Origin: Gelidibacter sp035515035
GTDB lineage: Bacteria > Bacteroidota > Bacteroidia > Flavobacteriales > Flavobacteriaceae
Assembly (NCBI RefSeq): GCF_035515035.1
Contig: NZ_DATJCA010000169.1
Location: 1-64,000, forward strand
Length of the DNA stretch: 64,000 nucleotides
Reading direction: 5' to 3'
Shown piece after piece: positions 34,580 to 43,189 of this stretch (positions are counted from its first letter, which is position 1; every line of letters begins with the position of its first letter). The notes below the pieces were generated by a model that saw only the letters and a program-made list of their open reading frames with translations, did not search any database and was not told where the DNA came from. The translations under genes and the position numbers were made by a program.

Positions 34580-35554
34580 TTAAACTCCTCTGTTCATTAA
34601 ATCATTGCCAAATGCCCTTAAAGCTTCCTTTTTGTTTTCTGGAATAGAAAGTTCGTGCAGCACTGCGAATGCCTTTTTTGTATAATTTTCAATTTCTTTA
34701 CGGGTAGCATCTGCCGAGCCACTCGATTGGAAAATTTGCTTTACAGTTTCAATTTTTTCTGCGGGATCAGTCGGATTGATGCCAAACAAATGTTGCAACT
34801 GTAACTTATCTTCTTCATTGGAAAACTCAACAGCTTTTATGTATAAATAAGTTTTTTTGTTTTCTATAATATCACCCCCAACTTGCTTCCCAAAGTTCTC
34901 CGGATCCCCAAACGCATCCAAATAATCATCCTGAAGTTGGAATGCTATACCCAATAAACGTCCAAATTCATAAATATACTCTTGATCCTCTTTTGATGCG
35001 GAAGCCACTATGGCGCCCATTTTCATGGCCGCACCCACCAATACCGCCGTTTTGAATTCTATCATTTTGAGATATTCCTCTACCAAAACATCATCTCTAT
35101 CTTCAAAATCCATATCATATTGTTGTCCTTCACAAACCTCCAAAGCAGTTTTACTGAACAATTTTGCCAAATCCTGAAAGGTTGTGGCATCATAACGCTC
35201 AAAAAGCTGATAGGCTAAGATGAGCATGGCATCTCCTGATAAAATTCCTGTATTGACATCCCATTTTTCATGAACTGTTGGTTGGCCGCGACGCAACGGA
35301 GCAGCATCCATAATATCATCATGGATCAAAGAAAAATTATGGAAAATCTCGATACTTAAAGCGGCATCAAGCGCATGTCTATAATCATCATCAAAAGCTT
35401 CGGCAGTCATCAATGTTAAAATTGGCCGCAGGCGCTTACCGCCCAACTCTAAGATATAAAGTATAGGATCATATAAAGAAGCTGGTTCTTTTGATCGGAT
35501 ATTTTCTTCTAAATAGGCAACAAAAGCAGTGTGGTAGAAAGAAATTTTTTGCAT
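34580..35554 (-). CDS. Polyprenyl (trans-isoprenyl) diphosphate synthase
   Basis: A 324-residue all-helical prenyltransferase from the start at 35554 (MQKISFYHTAF). The longer frame to 35590 is rejected because an exact -7 box lies within it. The two Asp-rich motifs are visible: SLIHDDIMDAAPLRRGQPT (FARM) and LQDDYLDAFGDP (SARM). It condenses IPP with allylic diphosphates in the cytoplasm. Product chain length (farnesyl, geranylgeranyl or longer, as in menaquinone side chains) cannot be fixed from sequence alone. The promoter box ends 4 nt before the ATG. Confidence 0.92.
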   Translation of the reverse strand: MQKISFYHTAFVAYLEENIRSKEPASLYDPILYILELGGKRLRPILTLMTAEAFDDDYRHALDAALSIEIFHNFSLIHDDIMDAAPLRRGQPTVHEKWDVNTGILSGDAMLILAYQLFERYDATTFQDLAKLFSKTALEVCEGQQYDMDFEDRDDVLVEEYLKMIEFKTAVLVGAAMKMGAIVASASKEDQEYIYEFGRLLGIAFQLQDDYLDAFGDPENFGKQVGGDIIENKKTYLYIKAVEFSNEEDKLQLQHLFGINPTDPAEKIETVKQIFQSSGSADATRKEIENYTKKAFAVLHELSIPENKKEALRAFGNDLMNRGV

Positions 35555-35558
35555 AGGA

Positions 35559-35566
35559 CAAAAATA
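35559..35566 (-). promoter_or_regulatory. -7 box of the polyprenyl synthase gene
   Basis: TATTTTTG on the minus strand, exact consensus, 4 nt from the chosen ATG, the same spacing as for tatD. Predicts a leaderless or nearly leaderless transcript. Confidence 0.65.
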
Positions 35567-35635
35567 AGGGAAATACCATGAGTAAAGCAAAACTAAAATC
35601 CGTTTTTACAACTTTACTAAACTTTGGAAACTATT

Positions 35636-35666
35636 TTTGTTTTTAAAGTTTCCTGTTGTACTTTTG
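35636..35666 (+). promoter_or_regulatory. Promoter of the tetR-type regulator gene
   Basis: TTTG (35636-35639) and TACTTTTG (35659-35666) separated by 19 nt, an ideal -33/-7 pair. An alternative box TATTTTTG lies at 35632-35639. The box ends 9 nt before the ATG at 35676 and excludes the longer start at 35637. Confidence 0.7.
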
Positions 35667-35675
35667 CATCCGATT

Positions 35676-36278
35676 ATGCGAGAAAAAATTATAAATAAAG
35701 CTACAGAATTGTTTTTGACACTCGGTTTTAAAAGTGTCACTATGGACGATATTGCCAATGAATTGGGCATATCTAAGAAAACCATATATGTTCATTTTGA
35801 AAATAAGACCAAATTAGTGGAATCCTCCACATTGGAAATGTTTGAAATTATTGCCCATGGTATTGATTGCATTTGTGAATTAAAAAAAGATCCAATTGAA
35901 GAAGTTTACGACATAAAACAGTTGGTAATGGAGCATTTAAAAAATGAAAAATCATCACCTTACCATCAATTACAAAAATATTATCCTAAAATATTCAATT
36001 CCTTAAGGTCAAAACAATACCGTTTGATGGAAGATTGTGTTGCGAATAATTTAAAACGTGGCATTTCTCTAGGACTTTATCGGAGCAACCTGGAAATTGA
36101 ATTTATTTCAAAAATGTATTTCACCTCTATTATGGCATTAAAAGACAAGCAACTGTTTCCCTTGAAAAATTATTCCATGGCCTCCTTAATGAATCTTTAC
36201 CTAGAATATCACGTTAGGGGCATTTGCACACCAAAAGGTCTAGAAGCACTCTCCAAAACCATCAACAATCAAATATAG
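35676..36278 (+). CDS. TetR/AcrR-family transcriptional regulator
   Basis: A 200-residue regulator from MREKIINKATELF. The N-terminal HTH (about 1-47) contains TELFLTLGFKSVTMDDIANELGISKKTIYVHFENKTKLV, standard for TetR proteins. The ligand-binding C-terminal domain is not similar to anything I can name. It lies 4 nt upstream of the tolC-type gene and heads the efflux operon, so it most likely represses or senses substrates for that pump (inference). Confidence 0.9.
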   Translation: MREKIINKATELFLTLGFKSVTMDDIANELGISKKTIYVHFENKTKLVESSTLEMFEIIAHGIDCICELKKDPIEEVYDIKQLVMEHLKNEKSSPYHQLQKYYPKIFNSLRSKQYRLMEDCVANNLKRGISLGLYRSNLEIEFISKMYFTSIMALKDKQLFPLKNYSMASLMNLYLEYHVRGICTPKGLEALSKTINNQI

Positions 36279-36282
36279 TCCC

Positions 36283-37623
36283 ATGACAAACAAGTTTTAT
36301 ATACTCTTAATTCTGGTCCCTTTCCTAGCATTCTCACAGGAGGCATCAAAAACCTTCAGCTTACAGGAAGCTATTGATTTTGCACTTGTCAATAACAGAA
36401 GGGCCATCAACTCACATCGCGACATTGAAGCTGCAAAGGCACAAAAATGGGAAACAACGGCCAGTGGTTTGCCTCAATTAAATGCCTCAGTTGATTATCA
36501 AAACTTTTTAAAACAGCAGGTTCAAGTCATTCCGGCAGAGTTTTTTGGTGGTAATCCAGGAGAATTCGCCGAGGTCATTTTTGGGACCAAACAAAACATC
36601 AACGCCACCGCAACTTTAAGTCAACAAATTTTTGATGGCTCTTACCTTGTAGGCTTACAATCTGCAAAAGTCTTTTTGGAGATTTCACAGAACGCCAATA
36701 CCAAAACGGAATTGGAAGTGAGGAAGGCGGTTATCAATGCCTACGGAAATGTATTGTTGGCTGAAGAAACCGTTCAAATTTTAGAACGCAATTTAAAAGT
36801 GCTTCAAAAGAACCTCAACGAAACCACAAAAATATTTGAAAACGGATTGGCTGAAGAAGAAAGTGTAGAACAGCTACAAATTACCCTTACCGGTATTGAA
36901 AGTAATTTAAAAAACGCAAGCCGAATGAAAACTTTGGCTTACCAAATGCTTAACATGACCCTTGGTTTGGAAATAAATTGGCCGACAGTTTTAACTGATG
37001 ATTTGGAACGTTTAACCCAAGAACACATTTCTCTAGCCCTATTAGATGCCGAAGTTAATGTTGAAAACACTATTGATTATCAAATTGCAGAGAACGATAA
37101 AGTTTCCAAGGAGCTTTTGGTTAAATTAGAAAAAAGCAAGGCTTTGCCAACCCTCACCAGTTTCATCAATGGCGGCTATTCAGCATTTACTGATGATTTC
37201 ACCTTTATGGACAAGGATCAGAAGTGGTTTGGATCCTCGTTATTTGGTGTCAGTCTTAACATTCCTATTTTCAGTTCCGGGATGCGAAGTGCCGCAACAC
37301 AACGCGCACAGATAAACTTGGAAAAAGCAAAAACCGACCTTATTGAAAAAGAACAAAACATTCAATTTGAGATTGCGGCAGCAAAAAGTGATTACCTCTT
37401 TGCCATAGAAGACTATGAAAATAAAAAACAGAATTTAAAACTTGCAGAGCGTATTGAAGCGAAAAATGAAACCAAATTTTTTGAAGGTATTTCGTCAAGT
37501 TTTGATTTGCGCCAAGCACAAACGCAGTTATACTCCGCACAACAACAATATTTACAGGCCATGTTAGATGTGATCAATGCCAAAGCTGAGTTGGAGACTG
37601 CGTTGAATGTGATAACGTATTAA
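36283..37623 (+). CDS. TolC-family outer-membrane efflux protein
   Basis: A 446-residue protein with a signal peptide (about 1-18, FLAFSQ) and two tandem OEP repeats made of long amphipathic helices, for example SLQEAIDFALVNNRRAI in the first and LRQAQTQLYSAQQQYLQAMLDVINAKAELE in the second. It forms the trimeric outer-membrane channel of the RND pump encoded downstream. The partner genes follow after a 555-nt interruption containing a broken gene. Confidence 0.92.
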   Translation: MTNKFYILLILVPFLAFSQEASKTFSLQEAIDFALVNNRRAINSHRDIEAAKAQKWETTASGLPQLNASVDYQNFLKQQVQVIPAEFFGGNPGEFAEVIFGTKQNINATATLSQQIFDGSYLVGLQSAKVFLEISQNANTKTELEVRKAVINAYGNVLLAEETVQILERNLKVLQKNLNETTKIFENGLAEEESVEQLQITLTGIESNLKNASRMKTLAYQMLNMTLGLEINWPTVLTDDLERLTQEHISLALLDAEVNVENTIDYQIAENDKVSKELLVKLEKSKALPTLTSFINGGYSAFTDDFTFMDKDQKWFGSSLFGVSLNIPIFSSGMRSAATQRAQINLEKAKTDLIEKEQNIQFEIAAAKSDYLFAIEDYENKKQNLKLAERIEAKNETKFFEGISSSFDLRQAQTQLYSAQQQYLQAMLDVINAKAELETALNVITY

Positions 37624-37765
37624 CCGCAAAGAACACAAGGAGAATCGCAAAGGTCGCGATGATAATTCATCTTGCGATCCTTGCGAATTAACCTTTGCGA
37701 ACCTAGCGTTTAAAAAAATGCAAATAAACAATACTAAATATGAAGTTCAAATTTGATAACAAATC
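37624..37765. repeat. Imperfect hairpin region after the tolC-type gene
   Basis: Contains CGCAAAGGT ... ACCTTTGCG arms (about 37653-37699) in a stretch of CGCAAAG/CTTGCGA motifs. It forms an imperfect inverted repeat between the tolC-type gene and the GxxExxY remnant. Confidence 0.5.
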
Positions 37766-38143
37766 ATGACAGAAAATGAGATTTCAAAATCATCTTTAAT
37801 TGCGCCCTAAAAGTACACAAAGCATTAGGCCCTTGGACTTCTCGAGAGTTCTTATGAAGCATGTCTTTTTTATGAGCTGAAAAAAACAGGAATCTTAGTT
37901 GAAAAACAGAAAGCTTTACCTTTAATATATGAAGAAGTAAAACTAGATATCGGATATAGAGTCTATTTGATTATTGAAAATAAAGTCATTATTGAAATCA
38001 AATCTGTTGAAGCTTTAAATGATGTCCATATTGCCCAAATACTAACCTATCTAAAATTATCAGATTGCAAATTAGGTATGCTTATCAACTTTAATGTTAC
38101 TCTAATCAAAAACGGAATAAAACGCATCGCAAATAACTTATAA
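37766..38143 (+). pseudogene. Broken GxxExxY-family gene
   Basis: The frame starting at 37766 (MTENEISK) and the frame ending at 38143 are the same, but the middle only makes family sense one frame over. One A appears to be missing in the A-run at 37786-37789, and one T is extra at 37833-37834 before GGACTTCTCGAG. The shifted segment reads ALKVHKALGP, flanked by GLLESSYEACLFYELKK and IIEIKSVEALNDVHIAQILTYL of the GxxExxY (PD-D/EXK-like) family. Two in-frame stops (TAA, TAG) result. The usual GYRxDL Asp is Tyr here, a third change. A sequencing error in homopolymers could mimic the indels but not the substitution. Confidence 0.75.
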
Positions 38144-38178
38144 CAATAAATACCTCAGTACAATAAAACCATTCAAAC

Positions 38179-39366
38179 ATGAAATACATACTCACCATCT
38201 TAACATTAAGTGTACTCCTTACCTCTTGTGGGAAAGACAAAAAAATCACGGTTGAAAAAGCATTGGAAAGCAACAACCTAGAAATCATTAGAAAAAAAAG
38301 AGCAGAACTTGTTGATGAACAACAACTAATTCATGACAAGATTGTGCGGTTGGATGAAAAAATTTCGGTATTGGACACTACTAAAAATGTACCGCTCATT
38401 ACCACCATTAAAGCTACTCAAGAAGAATTCAATCACGTATTGGAACTTCAGGGAAATGTAACCACTAAAGATTTAATGATCATAACCCCTGAGTACAGCG
38501 GCATTTTGACTCATGTTTATGTTAAGGAAGGCCAACGGGTGAGCAAAGGCCAATCACTTGGTAAAATTGATGATGGTGGTTTGAGCCAACAATTGGCGCA
38601 ACAGCAAATTCAAACGGATTTAGCACAAACCACTTTCGAACGTCAAAAAAGATTATGGGATCAAAAAATTGGAAGTGAAATCCAGTATCTTCAAGCCAAA
38701 TCCACTTATGAAGGTCAAGTGGAAGCGGTTAACCAAATAAAACAACAAATAGCAAAAACAATTGTAAAAGCACCCTTTTCAGGAACCATTGATGCGGTAA
38801 TATCCGAACAAGGTAGTGTTGTTGCGGCAGGACAAACCCAATTAATGCGCATTGTCAACTTAGACAATATGTATATTGAAACTGAAGTTCCTGAGCGTCA
38901 CCTTAAAAATATTACGGTAGGGAAAGATGTAGAAGTCAATTTCCCAATACTTGGTAAAACACTACTTGCCAAAGTTCGTCAAACCAGTAATGTGATCAAC
39001 CCGTCCAACAGAACATTCAAAGCCGAAATTGGTATTCCAAATAAAGAAGGTACGTTTAAACCCAATCTAACGGCACGTCTAAAAATCAACGATTATACCA
39101 ATGAAAATGCCATTTTGATTGCGCAGAGCATTATTTCTGAAAATGCCGAAGGTGAGCAATATGTTTATGTGGTTAAAGATAAAGACGATAAGAATCAAGG
39201 TACAGCTACCCGAGTGATCATCAAAACTGGGCGGACCCAAGGCGATCTGATTGAGGTTTTGGAAGGGATAGAACCTGATGCAGAACTGATTAATGAAGGC
39301 GCAAGAAGTGTAAAAGACGGCCAAACCGTAGAAGTACTAATACTAGACAACGAACAGAATGACTAA
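38179..39366 (+). CDS. RND efflux periplasmic adaptor (membrane fusion protein)
   Basis: A 395-residue lipoprotein (lipobox LLTSC, Cys17). An N-terminal coiled coil (about 25-65) and an alpha-hairpin (about 135-185) flank the split lipoyl/barrel-sandwich domain (GILTHVYVKEGQRVSKGQSLGKIDDG and VKAPFSGTIDAV). Beta-barrel and membrane-proximal domains follow. It links the inner-membrane pump to the TolC channel. It overlaps the pump gene by 8 nt. Confidence 0.93.
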   Translation: MKYILTILTLSVLLTSCGKDKKITVEKALESNNLEIIRKKRAELVDEQQLIHDKIVRLDEKISVLDTTKNVPLITTIKATQEEFNHVLELQGNVTTKDLMIITPEYSGILTHVYVKEGQRVSKGQSLGKIDDGGLSQQLAQQQIQTDLAQTTFERQKRLWDQKIGSEIQYLQAKSTYEGQVEAVNQIKQQIAKTIVKAPFSGTIDAVISEQGSVVAAGQTQLMRIVNLDNMYIETEVPERHLKNITVGKDVEVNFPILGKTLLAKVRQTSNVINPSNRTFKAEIGIPNKEGTFKPNLTARLKINDYTNENAILIAQSIISENAEGEQYVYVVKDKDDKNQGTATRVIIKTGRTQGDLIEVLEGIEPDAELINEGARSVKDGQTVEVLILDNEQND

Positions 39367-42300
39367 AAAGAAAAAGCAAGTGGAAAAGGAATTTGGCTTG
39401 TCTTCATGGGCAATTACCAATAAAACCACGATGTATGTGTTGATTGCCGTGATTTTCTATTTAGGAATTTCGGCCTTTTTCAGCATGCCTAGAGAGAGTT
39501 TTCCGGAAGTCAACATCACTAAAGTTTTTGTGAGTTCCATTTTCCCTGGAAATACCGCTGAAGATATTGAAAAACTGATTACAGATCCGCTCGAAGACCG
39601 GCTAAAAACCTTAAGTAATGTGGTGGAGATTACTTCGACCTCTCAAGAGGATTTTTCTATGGTCGTGGTAGAGTTTGATGAAAACATTACTGTAGAACAA
39701 GCCAAACAAAAGGTAAAGGATGAAATAGATAGTGAAACCGCTAGTGAAGATTGGCCTACATTTAATGACGCCAAAGTGGTTCCCGATGTCTTTGAAATGA
39801 GCCTTTCTGAAGAAATGCCAATTCTTAACATTAATATTTCTGGAGATTATACAGTTGAAAAACTAAAGGAGTTTGCTGAATACCTTCAGGATGAAATTGA
39901 AGATATTCAAGAAATTAAAAAAGCAGACATTCGTGGTGCTCAAGAAAAAGAGATTGAAGTTGCCGTGGACATCTATAAAATGATGGCGTCTCAGGTCACT
40001 TTCAATGATATTATTGGCGCCATTAAAAATGGGAATGTGACCATGTCTGCAGGAAATTTAATTGCCAGCGGACAACGACGTACCATTCGTATTTTGGGCG
40101 AAATTGATTCTCCTAAAGAATTAGAAAACTTTGTCGTAAAGTCAGAAGACGGGAACGCTATCTATCTTAAAGATATTGCCAAGGTGTCTTTTCAGGAAGA
40201 GGACAATACGACGTTTGCACGCGAATTTGGAAATCCGGTCGTCATGCTGGACGTTAAAAAACGTGCCGGAAAGAACATGGTTGATGCTGTAGAGCAAGTT
40301 AAGGTTATTATTGATAATGCTAAGGCTGACGTCTTTCCACAAGATCTCAAGGTGTCTATCGCCAATGACCAATCTACCGTAACTATTGGCCAGGTAGATG
40401 ACTTAGTTAACAACATTATTTTTGGCGTCATTCTGGTCGTTACGGTACTGATGTTTTTCTTAGGATTTAAGAATGCTATTTTTGTCGGATTTGCGATTCC
40501 CATGTCCATGTTCATGTCCTTAATGATCTTGAATCTTTTAGGCCATAGCTTGAATACGATGGTCCTCTTTGGACTGATTATGGGCCTTGGAATGTTAGTG
40601 GATAACGGCATTGTTGTGGTTGAAAATGTCTATCGATTGATGGATGAAGAAGGCATGACCCGTGTGGAAGCTGCCAAAAAAGGTATTGGTGAGATTGCTT
40701 TTCCAATCATTATTTCAACCGCTACAACAGTGGCGGCATTCATTCCCTTAGGATTATGGCCTGGAATTATGGGTGAATTCATGATGATTTTACCAATTAC
40801 CCTATCGGTAGTTCTGGGATCTTCATTATTCGTCGCCATATTTTTCAACTCTGTATTGGTTTCTCAATTTATGAGTATTGAAGATAAGAACATGCCGTTA
40901 AAACGCATTATCGTCATCACAAGTGTGATGGCTATTATCGGGTTGATCGTATTTTTTGTAGCTGGCGAATACCGTGCTCTCGGATCACTCATGATCTTTA
41001 CCGCCATTATGCTTTGGGTATATCGTTTCTTCTTAAGAAAATGGGCGAATAACTTTCAAAACAGTACGCTCGTTAAATTAGAAAACTGGTATGAACGGCA
41101 GCTTCGTAGAGCACTCACCGGAAAGATGCCATATGTTTTAAGCCTCGGAACTTTTGCGCTGTTGATTTTGGCGTTTGTTGGGTTTGGCGCATCCTTGTCA
41201 TCGCAACGCACAAAAGTGGAGTTCTTTCCAGACAACAAACCCAATCAAATCATTGTATATATTGAGTATCCACAGGGGACTGCCATTGAAAAAACCAATG
41301 CCATCACCAAACTGATAGAGAATCGTGTCTATGACGTCATAAATGACAAGCAGTATCGGGAAGGCGATTACAACTTTTTGGTAGAGAGTGCCGTATCTCA
41401 AGTTGGTGAAGGTGCCGGAGATCCTCAAGCAGATATGGGGTCCGCTGCTGAAATGCCTCATAAAGCCAAGATTACGGCCTCCATGCGAGAATATAAATAC
41501 CGCAAAGGTGCAGACAGTGAATTGTTACGTCAAAAAGTTCAGGAAGCTTTGGTAGGCATCTATCCTGGCGTACTTATATCCGTAGAAAAAGACGCGAATG
41601 GTCCTCCGGTAGGAGCTCCAATCAATATAGAAATCCAGGGTGAAGATTACAACGAGCTGATTGCAACTGCAGAGAATATGCGCGAATTTATAAACGCCAA
41701 AAATGTTGCGGGAATTGACGAGCTTAAAATTGATGTTAATAAGGACAAGCCAACCATGCGGGTCATCATTGATCGAGAAAAAGCTGGCGAACTTGGTGTA
41801 AGCGCTTCACAGATTGGACAGCAACTACGTAACTCCATTTTTGGAGCCAAAGCAGGCATTTATAAAGAAGGAGGTGATAATTATGATATTTACGTCCGTT
41901 TTAATCAAGATAATCGGTATAACATAAACGCACTTTTCAACCAAAATATCACATTTCGGGATAATAAAGGCCAGATAAAGGACATTCCATTATCTACCCT
42001 CATTAAATATGAAAACACTTCAGGGTTTAGTGCGATAAAGCATAAGGGCACTAATCGTGTGGTTACCGTCTATTCAGCGTTATCTCCTGGATTTACGGAT
42101 GCCGGCGCCATCGTAGCACAAATTCAAAACGAAATGAAAAGTTTTGAAGGGATGCCCGAGAACATTAAAATTGATTATACAGGACAGATTGAAGAACAAC
42201 AAAAACAAATGACATTTTTGGTTGGAGCGTTTTTAACGGGGCTGGGCCTAATTTTCTTTATCCTTATTTTCCAGTTCAACTCCATATCAAAACCTGCCAT

Positions 42301-42859
42301 TATTATGTTGGCTATATTCTTGAGTTTTATTGGCGTCTTTGGGGGCATCGTCATTACAGGAAGTGCTTTTGTGATTATGATGACCATGGTTGGGATTATT
42401 TCCTTAGCCGGAATTGTGGTGAATAACGGGGTCGTACTTTTGGATTATGCCGAATTGCTCATTGAGCGTAAAAAATACGAACTCAACATCGAAAAAACAG
42501 ATTATTTAGAAATTGAGGACCTTTTTGAAAGTATTGTTAAGGCCGGGAAAGCGCGTTTGCGACCTGTATTATTAACCGCGATTACCACCATTCTTGGATT
42601 GGTGCCTTTGGCCATCGGTCTCAACATTAATTTCTTCTCATTATTTAAAGAATTTGACGCCGATATTTATATGGGTGGTGATAACGTCGTGTTCTGGGGA
42701 CCTTTAGCTTGGACGGTTATTTACGGATTGTTGATTGCAACTTTCCTTACGCTGATAGTTGTGCCCATATTATTCTTTTTGGTGACCACGTTTAAAATGT
42801 GGTTGCGTGCTAAGATTAAATCAGTCAATAAAGACCTAGATCAAGAATTGGCAGAATAG
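39359..42859 (+). CDS. AcrB-type RND multidrug efflux transporter
   Basis: A 1166-residue inner-membrane pump with 12 helices in two six-helix halves, separated by large porter domains. The N-terminal half has MPRESFPEVNITKVFVSSIFPGNTAEDIE. Helix 4 carries the proton-relay pair in GLGMLVDNGIVVVENVYRLMDEEG, and the second half has the parallel AGIVVNNGVVLLDYAELL. It is longer than AcrB (about 1050) owing to insertions around helices 6-7. It works with the adaptor and TolC-type genes upstream. Substrate unknown. Confidence 0.95.
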   Translation: MTKKKKQVEKEFGLSSWAITNKTTMYVLIAVIFYLGISAFFSMPRESFPEVNITKVFVSSIFPGNTAEDIEKLITDPLEDRLKTLSNVVEITSTSQEDFSMVVVEFDENITVEQAKQKVKDEIDSETASEDWPTFNDAKVVPDVFEMSLSEEMPILNINISGDYTVEKLKEFAEYLQDEIEDIQEIKKADIRGAQEKEIEVAVDIYKMMASQVTFNDIIGAIKNGNVTMSAGNLIASGQRRTIRILGEIDSPKELENFVVKSEDGNAIYLKDIAKVSFQEEDNTTFAREFGNPVVMLDVKKRAGKNMVDAVEQVKVIIDNAKADVFPQDLKVSIANDQSTVTIGQVDDLVNNIIFGVILVVTVLMFFLGFKNAIFVGFAIPMSMFMSLMILNLLGHSLNTMVLFGLIMGLGMLVDNGIVVVENVYRLMDEEGMTRVEAAKKGIGEIAFPIIISTATTVAAFIPLGLWPGIMGEFMMILPITLSVVLGSSLFVAIFFNSVLVSQFMSIEDKNMPLKRIIVITSVMAIIGLIVFFVAGEYRALGSLMIFTAIMLWVYRFFLRKWANNFQNSTLVKLENWYERQLRRALTGKMPYVLSLGTFALLILAFVGFGASLSSQRTKVEFFPDNKPNQIIVYIEYPQGTAIEKTNAITKLIENRVYDVINDKQYREGDYNFLVESAVSQVGEGAGDPQADMGSAAEMPHKAKITASMREYKYRKGADSELLRQKVQEALVGIYPGVLISVEKDANGPPVGAPINIEIQGEDYNELIATAENMREFINAKNVAGIDELKIDVNKDKPTMRVIIDREKAGELGVSASQIGQQLRNSIFGAKAGIYKEGGDNYDIYVRFNQDNRYNINALFNQNITFRDNKGQIKDIPLSTLIKYENTSGFSAIKHKGTNRVVTVYSALSPGFTDAGAIVAQIQNEMKSFEGMPENIKIDYTGQIEEQQKQMTFLVGAFLTGLGLIFFILIFQFNSISKPAIIMLAIFLSFIGVFGGIVITGSAFVIMMTMVGIISLAGIVVNNGVVLLDYAELLIERKKYELNIEKTDYLEIEDLFESIVKAGKARLRPVLLTAITTILGLVPLAIGLNINFFSLFKEFDADIYMGGDNVVFWGPLAWTVIYGLLIATFLTLIVVPILFFLVTTFKMWLRAKIKSVNKDLDQELAE

Positions 42860-42882
42860 ACACAGTCAAATAAAACACCATT

Positions 42883-42922
42883 AAAAGACCAACTGATATC
42901 CCATTCAGTTGGTCTTTTTTTT
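42883..42922 (+). terminator. Terminator of the efflux operon
   Basis: 14-bp stem AAAAGACCAACTGA / TCAGTTGGTCTTTT with an 8-nt loop and a T-run, 23 nt after the pump stop codon. Confidence 0.9.
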
Positions 42923-43121
42923 ATCGCATCTTGAGATAGATTAAACCATTGTTGGCTGGAATAAAACGATCCACTATAACTCGAAAGTCTATAATTCTAT
43001 ATTGGCAGCCTGAAAATCTGCTCCTTAAAATCGCTGGTAAAGAATATGAAAAAACACCTGATTTCATAGAAACTAAAGTAGCGGCAATAAAATTATACGA
43101 TTATAACCTGTACTAGATAAT
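42923..43121. other. Intergenic region with a possible gene remnant
   Basis: A plus-strand frame without ATG stays open from about 42936 to the TAG at 43114-43116. It reads like protein (for example NLLLKIAGKEYEKTPDF), which suggests the 3' remnant of a lost gene. No family was recognised, and chance is not excluded in 180 nt. Confidence 0.25.
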
Positions 43122-43161
43122 AAAAACACCCTAAATGTTTATGATGACCATTTAGGGTGTT
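43122..43161 (-). terminator. Terminator of the PiT gene
   Basis: Stem ACACCCTAAATG / CATTTAGGGTGT, followed on the minus strand by TTTTTA; 28 nt after the stop of the phosphate transporter gene. Confidence 0.85.
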
Positions 43162-43189
43162 AGGTATTTAGAAGTTAAATCCGTTTCTC

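Noticed and set aside
40192..40611. 139-codon minus-strand frame inside the RND pump gene
   Set aside because: Antisense shadow of the pump gene; no domain or promoter.
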